From NCBI GenBank assembly GCA_001796285.1, contig MGMD01000026.1, positions 1 to 64,000 on the forward strand: DNA of 64,000 nt, written 5' to 3'. The stretch is from Chlamydiae bacterium RIFCSPLOWO2_12_FULL_45_20. Lineage in GTDB: Bacteria; Chlamydiota; Chlamydiia; Chlamydiales; SM23-39. The translations under genes were made by a program, and so were the position numbers. Below are positions 34,889 through 44,074 of the stretch, one piece after another. The notes beneath the pieces were generated by a model. The model ran no database searches, had not been told where the DNA came from, and saw only the letters and a program-made list of their open reading frames with translations. The number at the start of each line of letters is the position of its first letter. The stretch's first letter is position 1.

Positions 34889-35611
34889 ATGCAAGAATTC
34901 GAACCATTCCTAACCCTTGAAGGATTTGCGCATCAAGCGCTCTGGCAATCAGGAAAACCCATATGGGCGGCTCTTCTTGTTTTAAAGGAATATTTGCGTC
35001 AAAACAATCCTTGCCGGATCGAGATAGACATCCCTTCCGGTGTGTTTTTGCAAAACGCTTCTATGATTTCGATTGGAGAGGGATCGGTGATCGAGCCATC
35101 CGTACTAATCCAAGGACCCTGTATCATTGGTAAACATTGCGTGATCCGTCACGGGGCTTACATTCGGGGTGACGTTGTTATGGGCGATTATTGTCATATT
35201 GGCCATAGCACGGAGGTCAAGGGTTCTATTCTCTTGAATCATGCTGCTGCCACTCATTTTGTCTATTTAGGGGATTCTATTTTGGGTAATCGGACGAACC
35301 TAGGTGCAGGAGTCAAGTGCGCCAACTTGCGGTTAGATCGAGAAGAAGTCTCTATTGTTATAGAAGGGAAGAGAGTGTTGACGGGTTTAAGGAAGTTCGG
35401 GGCTGTTGTCGGCGACCATGTTCAAATCGGGTGTAATTCGGTGCTTAATCCGGGGACGTTAATTGGCAGAAATTCTTTTTCTTATGCGATGATGAATATT
35501 GGAGGATATGTTCCTCCAGGTAGTCAAATCAGCGAAAAAGGCATTCACACTTTACAAAAAAACATGTTGGAGAAGTTGTTATGTGGATTGATGCCTATCG
35601 AAAACAAATAG
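34889..35611 (+). CDS. Hexapeptide-repeat acyltransferase, GlmU C-terminal-like
   Basis: A 240-residue protein with left-handed beta-helix (hexapeptide) repeats between about 60 and 215: SIGEGSVIEPSVLIQGP, IIGKHCVIRHGAYIRG, DVVMGDYCHIGHSTEVKGS, and NLGAGVKCANL. This matches the acetyltransferase half of GlmU; the uridylyltransferase half is missing. Chlamydial genomes have a short GlmU-like gene (CT629) just before ispA, as here. An N-acetyltransferase role in UDP-GlcNAc synthesis is plausible, but other sugar acyltransferases share the fold. The ATG is followed by a 31-bp overlap with ispA at the end. Confidence 0.75.
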   Translation: MQEFEPFLTLEGFAHQALWQSGKPIWAALLVLKEYLRQNNPCRIEIDIPSGVFLQNASMISIGEGSVIEPSVLIQGPCIIGKHCVIRHGAYIRGDVVMGDYCHIGHSTEVKGSILLNHAAATHFVYLGDSILGNRTNLGAGVKCANLRLDREEVSIVIEGKRVLTGLRKFGAVVGDHVQIGCNSVLNPGTLIGRNSFSYAMMNIGGYVPPGSQISEKGIHTLQKNMLEKLLCGLMPIENK

Positions 35612-36408
35612 AAGGCGAACTACAGCAATTCATCGAGCAGATGGGCGGAAAGAATCGGCTTCGGGACGCCTGTGAGTACGCACTTCTGAACGGAGGCAAG
35701 CGGTTTCGCCCTATTTTAGTGTTGATGATCGGTGAGAGTTTGGGAAAAGGAGTTTCCGTTATGCCTTCCGCCCTTAGCGTGGAATTTTTTCATACAGCCT
35801 CTTTGATTGCGGATGATCTTCCCTGTATGGATGATGATCAAGAAAGAAGAAAGCGCCCCTCCTTACATATCGCATTTGGAGAAGACATTGCCATTCTCAC
35901 CAGTTATGCGCTGATCGCAGAGGGGTATGGTGGAATCTATAGAAACGCCCAAAATAGGCCTCATTTGGCCATTCCCTGTCTGGAGGCGGCAACTCGCTGC
36001 GCGGGCATTAAAGGGGCTACAAATGGGCAATTTCTCGACCTTTATCCACCAGATGCATCCTTTGAAACGGCCCAAAAGATCATTTATCAAAAAACGGTGA
36101 CTCTATTTGAGGTTTCCTTTATTTATGGCTGGCTTTTTGGGGGCGGAGAGATGAACCGATTGGAGGAGGTGAAAAGGTGCGCTTATCATCTGGGGATGGC
36201 CTTTCAAATAGCAGACGATCTTTTAGATGAGACGGCAGATGTTTCTACCAATATTGCCAAGGTCTTAGGAACGGATGCTGCGTTGCAGTTTTTCGAAGGA
36301 CAAATACGAGATTTTTCGCTTTGTTTGAAAAACTTAGGGCTTTGGAACGGGCTCTTCCAGACCGTTGTCTCGTGGCTAGAAGAGTATTCTAAAAGCGAAA
36401 GAACCTGA
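35581..36408 (+). CDS. ispA: Polyprenyl (farnesyl/geranyl) diphosphate synthase
   Basis: A 275-residue all-helical prenyltransferase. The first Asp-rich motif is LIADDLPCMDDDQERR (about 80), the second is FQIADDLLDETADV (about 200), and LLNGGKRFRPIL and GATNGQFLDLYP are also conserved. It condenses IPP with allylic diphosphates, supplying precursors for undecaprenyl and quinone chains; IspD upstream is in the same route. GGAG lies 12 bases before the ATG. The gene overlaps the hexapeptide transferase by 31 bp. Confidence 0.92.
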   Translation: MWIDAYRKQIEGELQQFIEQMGGKNRLRDACEYALLNGGKRFRPILVLMIGESLGKGVSVMPSALSVEFFHTASLIADDLPCMDDDQERRKRPSLHIAFGEDIAILTSYALIAEGYGGIYRNAQNRPHLAIPCLEAATRCAGIKGATNGQFLDLYPPDASFETAQKIIYQKTVTLFEVSFIYGWLFGGGEMNRLEEVKRCAYHLGMAFQIADDLLDETADVSTNIAKVLGTDAALQFFEGQIRDFSLCLKNLGLWNGLFQTVVSWLEEYSKSERT

Positions 36409-36409
36409 A

Positions 36410-36420
36410 TTATGCAAGAG
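36410..36420. repeat. Partial arm of the sctJ palindrome after ispA
   Basis: TTATGCAAGAG begins two bases after the ispA stop and matches 10667-10677. The match is only 11 bases and could be chance, but its place just after a stop codon parallels the copy at 62613. Confidence 0.3.
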
Positions 36421-36575
36421 AAACGTTCTGCCTCTGGATTACACATCCGAGAGGAGATCGCTTCGATTTCTGATGGATAAAAGAACCATGATATCTCATC
36501 CAAAGGGGCTCGCATTGTAGAATGACTTTGTACATTAGACCTCATCTGGAGCCAACCGAAAAGCGCTTGCAGATA

Positions 36576-37610
36576 CTAGGCAATAGCAGGGACCTCCTGG
36601 GGTTTTTTATTGATTTTTTCGTAAATTTTCTCTTCTATTTCCTTGGCAAGCTCTGGTTTTTTTCGCACTTCTTCTTTAGCCGCTTCTCGCCCTTGTCCAA
36701 GTCTGAGATTTCCGTAGCTAAACCAGGTCCCTTTTTTCTCGATCACTCCGAAATCTACTCCCACATCGACAAGAGATCCGCTATGGGAGAATCCTTCGTT
36801 GAAAAGGACATCGAATTCCGCTGTTTGAAAAGGGGGAGCGCATTTATTTTTAACCACTTTGACTTTTACCCGAGAGCCGATTTCATTGGTGTTATCACTG
36901 GATTTAATCCCCCCGATTCTTCGAATATCCATTCGGATAGATGCGTAGAACTTTAGAGCGCGTCCACCTGTTGTCGTTTCAGGATTGCCAAACATGATTC
37001 CAATTTTTTCTCTGATTTGGTTGATAAAGATCGCACATGTATTGCTGCGAGCTAAGGTCGCTGTTAGTTTGCGAAGAGCTTGAGACATCATGCGTGCTTG
37101 TAGACCCATGAATTGATCTCCGATTTCTCCGTCTAGTTCTGATTTCGGAACAAGGGCCGCTACTGAGTCGATTACGATGACATCCACAGCATTGGAGCGG
37201 GCAAGCATTTCGGCAATATTGAGGGCTTCCTCCCCATTGTCTGGCTGAGAAATCATCAATTCATCGATATTTACCCCTATTTTTGTTGCATATGCAGGGT
37301 CGAGCGCGTGTTCTGCGTCAATATATGCGGCTAGACCTCCATTTTTTTGCGCGTTTGCGACAATATGTGTGGCTAAAGTGGATTTGCCTGAAGATTCTGG
37401 GCCAAAAATTTCTACAATGCGACCTCGCGGAACGCCTCCTATACCCAGTGCAATGTCGAGCGCGATAGCACCTGTTTTAATTACGCTGAGGCCGTGAGTG
37501 GCAGAATGTTTGCCGAGTGCCATGATGGCTCCCTCGCCATATTGCTTTTGAATGTGAGCAATAGCAAGCTCGAGGGCTTTTTTTTTGCCTGAATCAGGTT
37601 GCTGTGTCAT
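36576..37610 (-). CDS. recA: Recombinase RecA
   Basis: A 344-residue RecA, the strand-exchange protein of homologous recombination. Walker A is [17 protein letters not shown], and Walker B is [11 protein letters not shown]. The DNA-binding loop regions [16 protein letters not shown] and [20 protein letters not shown] are intact. The C-terminal acidic tail ends in [10 protein letters not shown]. The chosen start (ATG 37610) has AGG six bases upstream; an ATG seven codons earlier is possible. The 167-bp gap after its stop holds no feature apart from a partial repeat arm. Confidence 0.96.
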   Translation of the reverse strand: MTQQPDSGKKKALELAIAHIQKQYGEGAIMALGKHSATHGLSVIKTGAIALDIALGIGGVPRGRIVEIFGPESSGKSTLATHIVANAQKNGGLAAYIDAEHALDPAYATKIGVNIDELMISQPDNGEEALNIAEMLARSNAVDVIVIDSVAALVPKSELDGEIGDQFMGLQARMMSQALRKLTATLARSNTCAIFINQIREKIGIMFGNPETTTGGRALKFYASIRMDIRRIGGIKSSDNTNEIGSRVKVKVVKNKCAPPFQTAEFDVLFNEGFSHSGSLVDVGVDFGVIEKKGTWFSYGNLRLGQGREAAKEEVRKKPELAKEIEEKIYEKINKKPQEVPAIA

Positions 37611-37813
37611 GAGAGACCTTTCCTTGTGCATTCGTTTATCTATATATCGCGCTTTATCAGGTTCGATGAAGCGTGGCTGGCTATGGTTTTAACCGGAGCG
37701 TCCCTATTCACCAAACCTAACAGAACAAAGTATAGCATGAAATCTCTTTATCTTATCTTCAAGAGAAGAAAAAAAAGATCTCTTGTGGTTGAATGCGGGA
37801 ATAAGGGGGCAGC

Positions 37814-38776
37814 ATGATTTTAGCGGGTGATATTGGAGGTACTCACACTCGTTTAGCTCTTTTCGAAAAGGGCAAAATAGTGGGAGAAAAAAAAAGCTTT
37901 CCTAGCCATCGATACTCGAGTTTAAAAGATATTGTCAAAGAGTTTTTAGGAACGAAAAAAGTCTCAAAGGCATGCTTTGGCGTTGCAGGGCCTGTCTATG
38001 GAGGAAAGGCAAAAATTACGAATCTTCCTTGGATATTGGAAGCATCTTCTTTGGCTCAGGAGCTTGCTATTCCCTACGTACATCTATTAAACGATTTAGA
38101 GGCCAATGCTTACGGAATCGAAGTGTTAGAAAAGCAGGATCTTTTTCTTTTACATGAGGGAGAAGAAGTAGCAGGAAATAAAGCATTGCTTTCGGCTGGA
38201 ACTGGGTTGGGTGAGGCAGCTTTGGTTTGGGACGGGAAGAAACATCACCCCTTTGCAAGCGAAGGAGGACACGCCTCCTTTGCGCCAGTGCATGCATTAG
38301 AAGGTAAGCTTTGGGAGTATTTGAGGCAAAAATATGGAGGGCATGTCTCCTACGAACGAGTCCTCTCCGGGCCAGGCCTTTACAATTTATACGAATTTTT
38401 AGTGAATACAGGGGAAGAAAAAGGGAATCCTCAGCTCAAAACGCTGATGGCGCAAGAGGATCCTCCCCAACTCATTGCTGAATGGGCCAGAGTAGAAAAG
38501 GATCCAGCCTGTGTTCGAGCTGTTGATTGGTTCTCTTCCATTTATGGAGCCTGTGCAGGCGATACTGCTCTTCATTTTTTTTCTATTGGAGGTTTGTATT
38601 TAGGAGGAGGAATAGCCCCTCATATGATTCAGAATTTTCAAAAAGGCTATTTTTTCGATTCCTTTATCGATAAGGGAAGGTTTAAGGATTTTTTAAAAAA
38701 GATTCCCGTTTGGGTGATTTTAAATGAAAATACAGCCTTGTTAGGGGCTGCTAACTATACCAAACGCAACAAATAA
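37814..38776 (+). CDS. glk: Glucokinase
   Basis: A 320-residue glucokinase of the Glk family (not ROK). The phosphate-binding loop is LAGDIGGTHTRLALF at the N terminus. The sugar site includes LNDLEANAYGIEVL (catalytic Asp in the ND pair), SAGTGLGEAAL, and SEGGHASFAP with its conserved Glu and His. The C terminus has GGLYLGGGIAPHM. An AAGGGGG precedes the ATG. Glucokinase is typical of environmental chlamydiae; Chlamydiaceae depend on host glucose-6-phosphate, so its presence suggests use of free glucose. Confidence 0.92.
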   Translation: MILAGDIGGTHTRLALFEKGKIVGEKKSFPSHRYSSLKDIVKEFLGTKKVSKACFGVAGPVYGGKAKITNLPWILEASSLAQELAIPYVHLLNDLEANAYGIEVLEKQDLFLLHEGEEVAGNKALLSAGTGLGEAALVWDGKKHHPFASEGGHASFAPVHALEGKLWEYLRQKYGGHVSYERVLSGPGLYNLYEFLVNTGEEKGNPQLKTLMAQEDPPQLIAEWARVEKDPACVRAVDWFSSIYGACAGDTALHFFSIGGLYLGGGIAPHMIQNFQKGYFFDSFIDKGRFKDFLKKIPVWVILNENTALLGAANYTKRNK

Positions 38777-38802
38777 AAAACGGGCTAGAAAATTCTAGCC
38801 CG
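38774..38802 (-). terminator. Rho-independent terminator of the MOMP-like gene
   Basis: A perfect stem of 10 bp (CGGGCTAGAA at 38781-38790 with TTCTAGCCCG at 38793-38802) is followed on the minus strand by TTTTTTATTT. It lies 28 bp after the MOMP-like stop and also past the glk stop. Confidence 0.85.
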
Positions 38803-38830
38803 CTAGCACTTTGAAAATTTAAGGAATCAA

Positions 38831-39997
38831 TTAGAAGTCTAATCTGAATGTAGCGGTTAGACCATGAACAAATAGATCTCCGGTCGGAACTAAACCTGCT
38901 ACTAGGCCAGTAAGGTGTCTGAACATATTTTGATTCCAGAACACTTGGAAGCCATAATCAGCAGAAAAGTCCATGTACCAGTTATTACAGTCTAAATAAG
39001 TTCCCCAACCTATACCGAGAACGAGCTCTGTATGGGGTCTCAAGTAGCCTAACTTGCTCTGAGAAAAATTGGTCACTTCAATAGGCGTTGCTGCATTGAC
39101 AAAACCCATAGAAGTGTTGTCGGTGAGTTTTGTGTACCGTGTGTAGAGAATATCTAGTGCACCATTTCCATAGGCTCTAAATCCCTCTCCAATATTCCAG
39201 TTTGTTTTCAAACTAGCTCTTGGACCGACGGCCCAAGCATTGGATTTTTGCGTTGCAGAAGCTTCTGTTAGGTTCACTGAATTAGCAAAGGAAGAGTACA
39301 ATCTCTGGCGAATCCACGTTCCTCTTGCACCGAATGCAGAGCGGAACGTAAGCTTCGTGCCAACGTAATAGGTTCTCCCTAGATCTAGATCAAGGAAGTC
39401 CATATTCAAGCGCCACTTTTGGCTAATGGAGTTCCATGCGGTAGCCAGTGTAGTTGGATTGCCTCTTAGAGCCAATAAATGCTCAGTAAGGCCGACGCTT
39501 GCGCTTTGAGAATGTGAACTATGAAACCAAGTATACTCTAAGCTGGAATCCCAATTATCGTGAGCGAAATCCATGCCGATTCCAACCTTAAAGCCAGGCT
39601 TATAGGAGAAATCCATATTTATGTATGAGCCATCAACCACAAAAACTTCAGGATCATCACTCGCAACAGTGCGAAATGCAAGGTCCATATTCTCTTGAAT
39701 CGGCTGCCAGTAGAGGAAGCTTCCATAAGCGAAAAAGTCCCAAGGGCATCGGGTCTGGATTCTTGCAGGATAGTTATAGGCCGCATTGAGCACAGGTGTG
39801 GGCCAAGCTGGACAGCATGGATCTTGATCACACATTTGAGTGGGTGGGCAAGGCTGTGGGCAAGGCTGCGGACAAGGTTTAGGTGGGCAAGGCTTAGGTG
39901 GGCATGGCTTTGCGCATGCATTTTGACCAAAGATTGAAGTAGCAACAAGTAGTGAGGCTACCATCCATGGCTTCGTTTTAGTCAGTAAGTTTAGCAT
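38831..39997 (-). CDS. MOMP-like outer-membrane porin with Pro-Cys repeat
   Basis: A 388-residue outer-membrane beta-barrel. A signal peptide ends near NACA. It is followed by a Cys/Pro-rich segment (KPCPPKPCPPKPCPQPCPQP, then CPPTQMC and CCPAW) with nine or more cysteines, and then by WDFFAYGSFLYWQP and alternating beta strands up to the C-terminal LTATFRLDF (terminal Phe). This resembles the MOMP-like/Lpg1974 porin families expanded in Waddlia and Simkania. The cysteines could cross-link the outer envelope, which in chlamydiae replaces peptidoglycan strength. The start at 39997 has GGAGAG six bases upstream; two earlier ATGs are less likely. Confidence 0.85.
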   Translation of the reverse strand: MLNLLTKTKPWMVASLLVATSIFGQNACAKPCPPKPCPPKPCPQPCPQPCPPTQMCDQDPCCPAWPTPVLNAAYNYPARIQTRCPWDFFAYGSFLYWQPIQENMDLAFRTVASDDPEVFVVDGSYINMDFSYKPGFKVGIGMDFAHDNWDSSLEYTWFHSSHSQSASVGLTEHLLALRGNPTTLATAWNSISQKWRLNMDFLDLDLGRTYYVGTKLTFRSAFGARGTWIRQRLYSSFANSVNLTEASATQKSNAWAVGPRASLKTNWNIGEGFRAYGNGALDILYTRYTKLTDNTSMGFVNAATPIEVTNFSQSKLGYLRPHTELVLGIGWGTYLDCNNWYMDFSADYGFQVFWNQNMFRHLTGLVAGLVPTGDLFVHGLTATFRLDF

Positions 39998-40036
39998 TTT
40001 GCTCTCCATTATTTGGACCAATAGTTTTGTCGTTGT

Positions 40037-40071
40037 TAGCTTTTGCTAAGCGCTATTCTTAGCGAAAGCTA
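40037..40071 (-). promoter_or_regulatory. Stem-loop in the MOMP-like gene leader
   Basis: TAGCTTTTGCTAAG (40037-40050) and CTTAGCGAAAGCTA (40058-40071) pair at 13 of 14 positions around a 7-base loop, 40 bases before the start codon on the minus strand. It could stabilise the mRNA or regulate translation of this abundant protein. A TATAAC at about 40123-40128 (minus) may be the -10. Confidence 0.5.
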
Positions 40072-40307
40072 TTTGAACCACCATGGAAGAAACCAAGTTC
40101 TTCCCATGACTCAAGTTATACATTTGTGATGTTAAACTTAAAATGAAAATTAAAGCAAGAAAAATGGCCAACATTTCTTTCTACCATAGAGAGTTGATAT
40201 ACCGGGAATGATTCAAAAGTCGTTTCTTGGGACGGGACTTTGCCTCACTCTTCTCACAATTTGTGTACTATGTTAATCTCCGCGAATAATCGTGTTTGAG
40301 GTTTTGG

Positions 40308-41906
40308 GTGTTCCGTGTTTGTTTTTTGCTTTTTCTGCTACTTCTAGGAGCTTGTGGAGGGTCTACATCTTCTCCAAAAGAAGATCGCGTGCTTCGCATC
40401 AATCTCTTTCAAGACCCTTTGACGCTAGATCCTAGAAAAGCGAGAGACTTACATACGATTACTCTGATGCGGATGCTTTTTGAGGGGCTAACCCGAGTGG
40501 CAAAAGATGGAGCAGTGGAGCTAGCACTAGCAACAGATGTCAAGCGGTCTGACGATGGCCTGCGGTATACTTTTTCTTTACGCAATTCTTATTGGTCAAA
40601 TGGGGAACCGGTGACATCTTTTGATTTCGCAGATTCTTGGAAATCTCTTTTAGACCCCAGCTTTCCATCTGACGTTGCCTATCAGCTTTACGGGATTAAA
40701 AATGCAAAAAAGGTAAAAGGGGGAGAAGTAAGTTTAGATCAGTTGGGAATTAGTACACCTGATGCACAGACGTTGATCATCGATTTAGAAACGCCGCTTC
40801 CCTATTTTCTCGAGATTGTTTCCATGTCTTCCTTTCTTCCCGTTCCTTCCAACATGGCGAAGTTGCGCACTGATTGGGAGCATGACCCTAAAGTGCATGT
40901 TGGTAATGGACCTTTTGTGATCCAATCGTGGAGGCGTGGTGATCAAATCGAAATGGTGAAGAATCCAAAATATTGGCAAGTAAGTGATGTGAAGATTAGT
41001 TCGATCGAACTTCTCATGCTCTCTCCCGATACAGAAATGCAAATGTTTCAAGAAAGCAAGCTCGATTGGGCGGGATCTCCGCTTTCCTTGATCCCTACAG
41101 AAACGATTTGTTTTCTTAAAGAAAGTCAAGTGCTCAAGATGGCTCCTTTTGCGGCAACGTACTTTTTTCGAGTGAACACAGTAGCTATGATACAGGGTAG
41201 GAAAAATCCTCTTGCCAATGCGAATTTTCGCAAAGCTCTTGCATTGAGCGTTAACCGCTCTGCAATTACAGAACATTTTCTACAGGGAGGGCAAACGCCG
41301 GCAACAGCCATTGTTCCCCCTGAAATGGGACTTTCAGAAAGGGGGTATTTTTGCGATGATTCAATAGAGCGGGGTCGCGAACTTTTACAAGAGGCGAAGC
41401 GGGAGATGGAGCTAGAAACGTTCGCTCCCATTGTGGTGAGTTACAGCAGCAATGCTCGAAATGCGGCAATTGCCCAAGCACTTCAGCACCAATGGCAAGA
41501 GGGCCTTGGCATTCCCATTCAGCTCGAAGCTGTTGAGCCCAAGGTATATTTTCAGAAAGTGTCTCATCGGGAGTTTCAGTTAGCTGCGGGATCTTGGGTA
41601 GCGGACTTCAATGATCCGATGAATTTTCTTGAGGTGTTTAAGTATCAATCTGCAAGTACGAATAACACGAATTGGGAACATCCTAAATACATTGATCTTT
41701 TAAACCGCTCTTCCGTATGTAGAGATAGTAAGGAAAGAAAGGAACTTTTGCGGGAAGCGGAGAAGATATTGATGGAAGAGATGCCCATTATTCCGATTTA
41801 CCATTTTTCCATGAACTATTTAAAGAACGATCTTTTAGAAGATGTCGTTCTTTCTTCTATGGGACAGATGGATTTTCGCTGGGCGTATTTTTCTGACGAA
41901 ATCTGA
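40308..41906 (+). CDS. oppA: Peptide ABC-transporter substrate-binding lipoprotein (OppA-like)
   Basis: A solute-binding protein of family 5, 532 residues from GTG 40308. TGAGG lies six bases before this GTG, which gives the lipoprotein leader FRVCFLLFLLLLGAC (an upstream TTG at 40296 is alternative). Family blocks are DPLTLDPRKARDLHT, LMRMLFEGLTRV, DGLRYTFSLRNSYWSNGEPV, VTSFDFADSWKSLLDP, and VGNGPFVIQSWRRGD. It captures oligopeptides in the periplasm for an Opp permease, which is not in this window. Chlamydiae often carry several oppA copies. Confidence 0.9.
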   Translation: MFRVCFLLFLLLLGACGGSTSSPKEDRVLRINLFQDPLTLDPRKARDLHTITLMRMLFEGLTRVAKDGAVELALATDVKRSDDGLRYTFSLRNSYWSNGEPVTSFDFADSWKSLLDPSFPSDVAYQLYGIKNAKKVKGGEVSLDQLGISTPDAQTLIIDLETPLPYFLEIVSMSSFLPVPSNMAKLRTDWEHDPKVHVGNGPFVIQSWRRGDQIEMVKNPKYWQVSDVKISSIELLMLSPDTEMQMFQESKLDWAGSPLSLIPTETICFLKESQVLKMAPFAATYFFRVNTVAMIQGRKNPLANANFRKALALSVNRSAITEHFLQGGQTPATAIVPPEMGLSERGYFCDDSIERGRELLQEAKREMELETFAPIVVSYSSNARNAAIAQALQHQWQEGLGIPIQLEAVEPKVYFQKVSHREFQLAAGSWVADFNDPMNFLEVFKYQSASTNNTNWEHPKYIDLLNRSSVCRDSKERKELLREAEKILMEEMPIIPIYHFSMNYLKNDLLEDVVLSSMGQMDFRWAYFSDEI

Positions 41907-41922
41907 CGGATAGTGGTATAAA

Positions 41923-42330
41923 ATGATGAAATTTTTTTTTCTTTTTCTTCTTCCTTTTCTTGTACAGGGAGGTCCTAATGATGGGTCGATTTTGCTTCAC
42001 AATGACACAACGATGATCCTTACGGCCGTAGTGCAAGCTTCCGACGGTTCTTTTTTAGGGCAATTTTCCATTCAACCCGGCCAACAGAGAAATTTTATTA
42101 CAAACATGTATAACACCCACTATGAGGTTCCGGGAACTCCGAATATTTCGTTAACCCCTTACACTGTGACTTGGCAGTGCCCTTCCGAGGGGATCTTCTC
42201 TCTTTGCACGAATGTGTCTCCTGGGGCCTATGTCAAAGCGACGATTTGCGAAAAGGGAACCCATTTTTGTGCGCCTAAGAAAAAAATAGAAAAAAAGGCT
42301 CCCGCTTCCCATTTACAAAAAGTCCAGTAA
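41923..42330 (+). CDS. Small secreted protein of unknown function
   Basis: A 135-residue protein with a clear signal peptide (MMKFFFLFLLPFLVQGG), a middle that looks beta-rich (ILTAVVQASDGSFLGQFSIQ and YTVTWQCPSEGIFSL), four cysteines, and a Lys-rich C-terminal tail (PKKKIEKKAPASHLQKVQ). No family is recognised. It lies 16 bp after the oppA-like gene on the same strand and may be cotranscribed. Its stop codon is the first part of the 31-bp repeat. Confidence 0.65.
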   Translation: MMKFFFLFLLPFLVQGGPNDGSILLHNDTTMILTAVVQASDGSFLGQFSIQPGQQRNFITNMYNTHYEVPGTPNISLTPYTVTWQCPSEGIFSLCTNVSPGAYVKATICEKGTHFCAPKKKIEKKAPASHLQKVQ

Positions 42331-42357
42331 TACCATTTGCGAGAAATAAATTCATAA
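42327..42357. repeat. 31-bp intergenic repeat, copy 2
   Basis: Identical over 31 bases to 30458-30488. The copy starts at the stop codon of the 41923 gene and sits in the 60-bp gap between convergent genes. A partial echo (ATAATACCA) follows at about 42382. Confidence 0.85.
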
Positions 42358-42390
42358 ATTAGGGCTGGGTAACGTGGGGTATAATACCAA

Positions 42391-42846
42391 TCAAACTAAT
42401 AAAAGCTCCTGCACAGGAATGTCCCATGGTTCTTTTGGAATGGGTTCTTGGGAGAGCTGTTCTAGAAAGCCTACCCCAATGGTTGGGGTGTCAGTATTGG
42501 CAAGAAACCGGTCATAATAGCCCTTTCCATAACCAATGCGGTATCCTTCTCGATCAAATCCTAAAGCGGGAACTAAAATCCAGTCGATTTTCTCTAACGG
42601 CACATTGTTGAAAGAGTTCAGGTCATAGGGAACCAGGTAAAGACGTCCCTTTGTGGCCAAATGAGCGTTCAGGGAGCTGATGTCAATTTCAGATCCCATG
42701 GGAGAAAAAGAAAGCAGGGCACCTCTATTTTTTAACGCTTCCAAAATCAACGAAGACGCTTGCCTTCTTCTTTCTTCCGGAATCTTCTTTCTTTTCTCAA
42801 GAAGCAGTTTACGCCATCTAGTCTTCTGGGTCGATAGGTCTTCCAT
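42391..42846 (-). CDS. ygfA: 5-formyltetrahydrofolate cyclo-ligase
   Basis: A 151-residue member of the MTHFS family (YgfA/Fau). It converts 5-formyl-THF to 5,10-methenyl-THF with ATP. Key motifs are KTRWRKLLLEKRKKIPEERR at the N terminus, SFSPMGSEIDISSL, and the C-terminal VPALGFDREGYRIGYGKGYYDRFL (residues about 95-118; the Gly-rich phosphate loop). It is shorter than many members, with the central region compact. The start overlaps the MORN-repeat gene by 29 bp, matching chlamydial CT648-CT649 order. Confidence 0.88.
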   Translation of the reverse strand: MEDLSTQKTRWRKLLLEKRKKIPEERRRQASSLILEALKNRGALLSFSPMGSEIDISSLNAHLATKGRLYLVPYDLNSFNNVPLEKIDWILVPALGFDREGYRIGYGKGYYDRFLANTDTPTIGVGFLEQLSQEPIPKEPWDIPVQELLLV

Positions 42847-44074
42847 TTAGATATACCACCTTTCTGAGTAATGAGCCTTCCTCATCAAATAGGGTTGCAG
42901 TGCCAGAACCATTGTGGATGCAGGAAATAGGTTCATTTTGTTGCATCTTGTAATATTGTCCCTTCCATAGGCGCCCCTTCTCATATTCTTCATAGCACAT
43001 GAGATTTCCATTCCGATACCAGGCCAAAGAAGGCCCAGATTTTTGATTGAAAGAGTATTCCCTTTCACTTTGGAGTTGCCCGTTGTCATACCACGTCTTT
43101 ACGGGGCCATGAATCATGTTGTCTTTCCACTGAATAGAGAGTTTCGGACGGTCTAGGCTTGTGAGGTAATATTCGATCTCTTCCCCATTCTTACACCCCT
43201 CTTTTGTAAAGAAAGTCCTCAGTATTTTGCCAGATGGAGTAAATTCCTTGACCATCCCTTTAGGAAGACCCACTTCATGCTCAATCACTCGAAGCGCAAG
43301 ACTGTTGTCATATCGCGCCTGAAACCCTCCCCCATTGTGAATGGTAGCGACGATCTCTCCATTCACATCATAGTACATCCCTTCCAATAGACGGCCCTCT
43401 TTGTACTCTTCGATCCAGGCAGGCAGTGCACCATTTTGAAAAAAACCAAGGCTTTCTCCCTCTTGGACGCCCTGCTTATAAGTGAATTTACCCTTGAGAT
43501 TCCCTTCGTTTGTGTACTCGAAGCAGAGGCCATGGAGTTGGTTTTTATCGTAATTCAATTCTCTTTGGATGTTTCCAGACGGAAAATAATAAGTACTGGT
43601 TCCCTGAAGAGCCCCTTTGTAATAGACAATATTCGCTGTCAGGTTGCCTTTGTCGTCCCAGACCAAATTGTTGCCATCAAAAAGCCAATCATCCTGGGAG
43701 CCGTCTATTAAATCAGCTGTACCACCAATGACTGTCGCTTCGACTTTCTGCACGCCATTTGGGAACCACTCTCGATAAGCCCCATGCGCGCGCATTTTTT
43801 TTGCTTCGAGATACTGCTTGAGCGTGCCATTGGGATAATAGGTCGTTATGATGGAGGAATTGTTCTTTTCACTTTTATAAACTCGAAGGACTTTTTTGTA
43901 GGGCTGGGCAGCTAAAAAATTTGTGGTTTTATGAGAGGCGAGTCTTTCTGGGTTGCTGATCGTTTCCGTAAGACCATTTCTGTCTTGAATTTGAATGAGC
44001 GACAAGGACTCCTGGATACTTGCCTGGTAGCACCCAGCTAAGAGTAGAAAGCTGAAAAAAAATACATGTTTCAT
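42818..44074 (-). CDS. MORN-repeat lipoprotein (CT648-like)
   Basis: A 418-residue protein with a lipoprotein signal (FSFLLLAGCYQA) and many copies of a repeat of about 22-25 residues. Examples are YYPNGTLKQYLEAKKMRAHG, WFPNGVQKVEATVIGG, YFPSGNIQRELNYDKNQLHG, and WYDNGQLQSEREYSFNQKSG. These match the MORN_2 repeat also called YwqK antitoxin repeat, which forms beta-hairpin arrays. No partner toxin is visible. Position next to the folate ligase and recA copies the chlamydial CT648 locus. It is probably surface or periplasmic and anchored by lipid. Function unknown. Confidence 0.8.
   Translation of the reverse strand: MKHVFFFSFLLLAGCYQASIQESLSLIQIQDRNGLTETISNPERLASHKTTNFLAAQPYKKVLRVYKSEKNNSSIITTYYPNGTLKQYLEAKKMRAHGAYREWFPNGVQKVEATVIGGTADLIDGSQDDWLFDGNNLVWDDKGNLTANIVYYKGALQGTSTYYFPSGNIQRELNYDKNQLHGLCFEYTNEGNLKGKFTYKQGVQEGESLGFFQNGALPAWIEEYKEGRLLEGMYYDVNGEIVATIHNGGGFQARYDNSLALRVIEHEVGLPKGMVKEFTPSGKILRTFFTKEGCKNGEEIEYYLTSLDRPKLSIQWKDNMIHGPVKTWYDNGQLQSEREYSFNQKSGPSLAWYRNGNLMCYEEYEKGRLWKGQYYKMQQNEPISCIHNGSGTATLFDEEGSLLRKVVYLNGRPIDPED

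Noticed and set aside
36204-36956. Two frames near the recA end (36204-36545 minus, 36522-36956 plus)
   Set aside because: They lie over ispA and recA on opposite strands, without any sign of coding selection visible by eye.
37599-37817. A 72-codon + strand frame between recA and glk
   Set aside because: It starts inside recA on the opposite strand, has no ribosome site or family features; only its last codons could be a leader peptide (from 37737).
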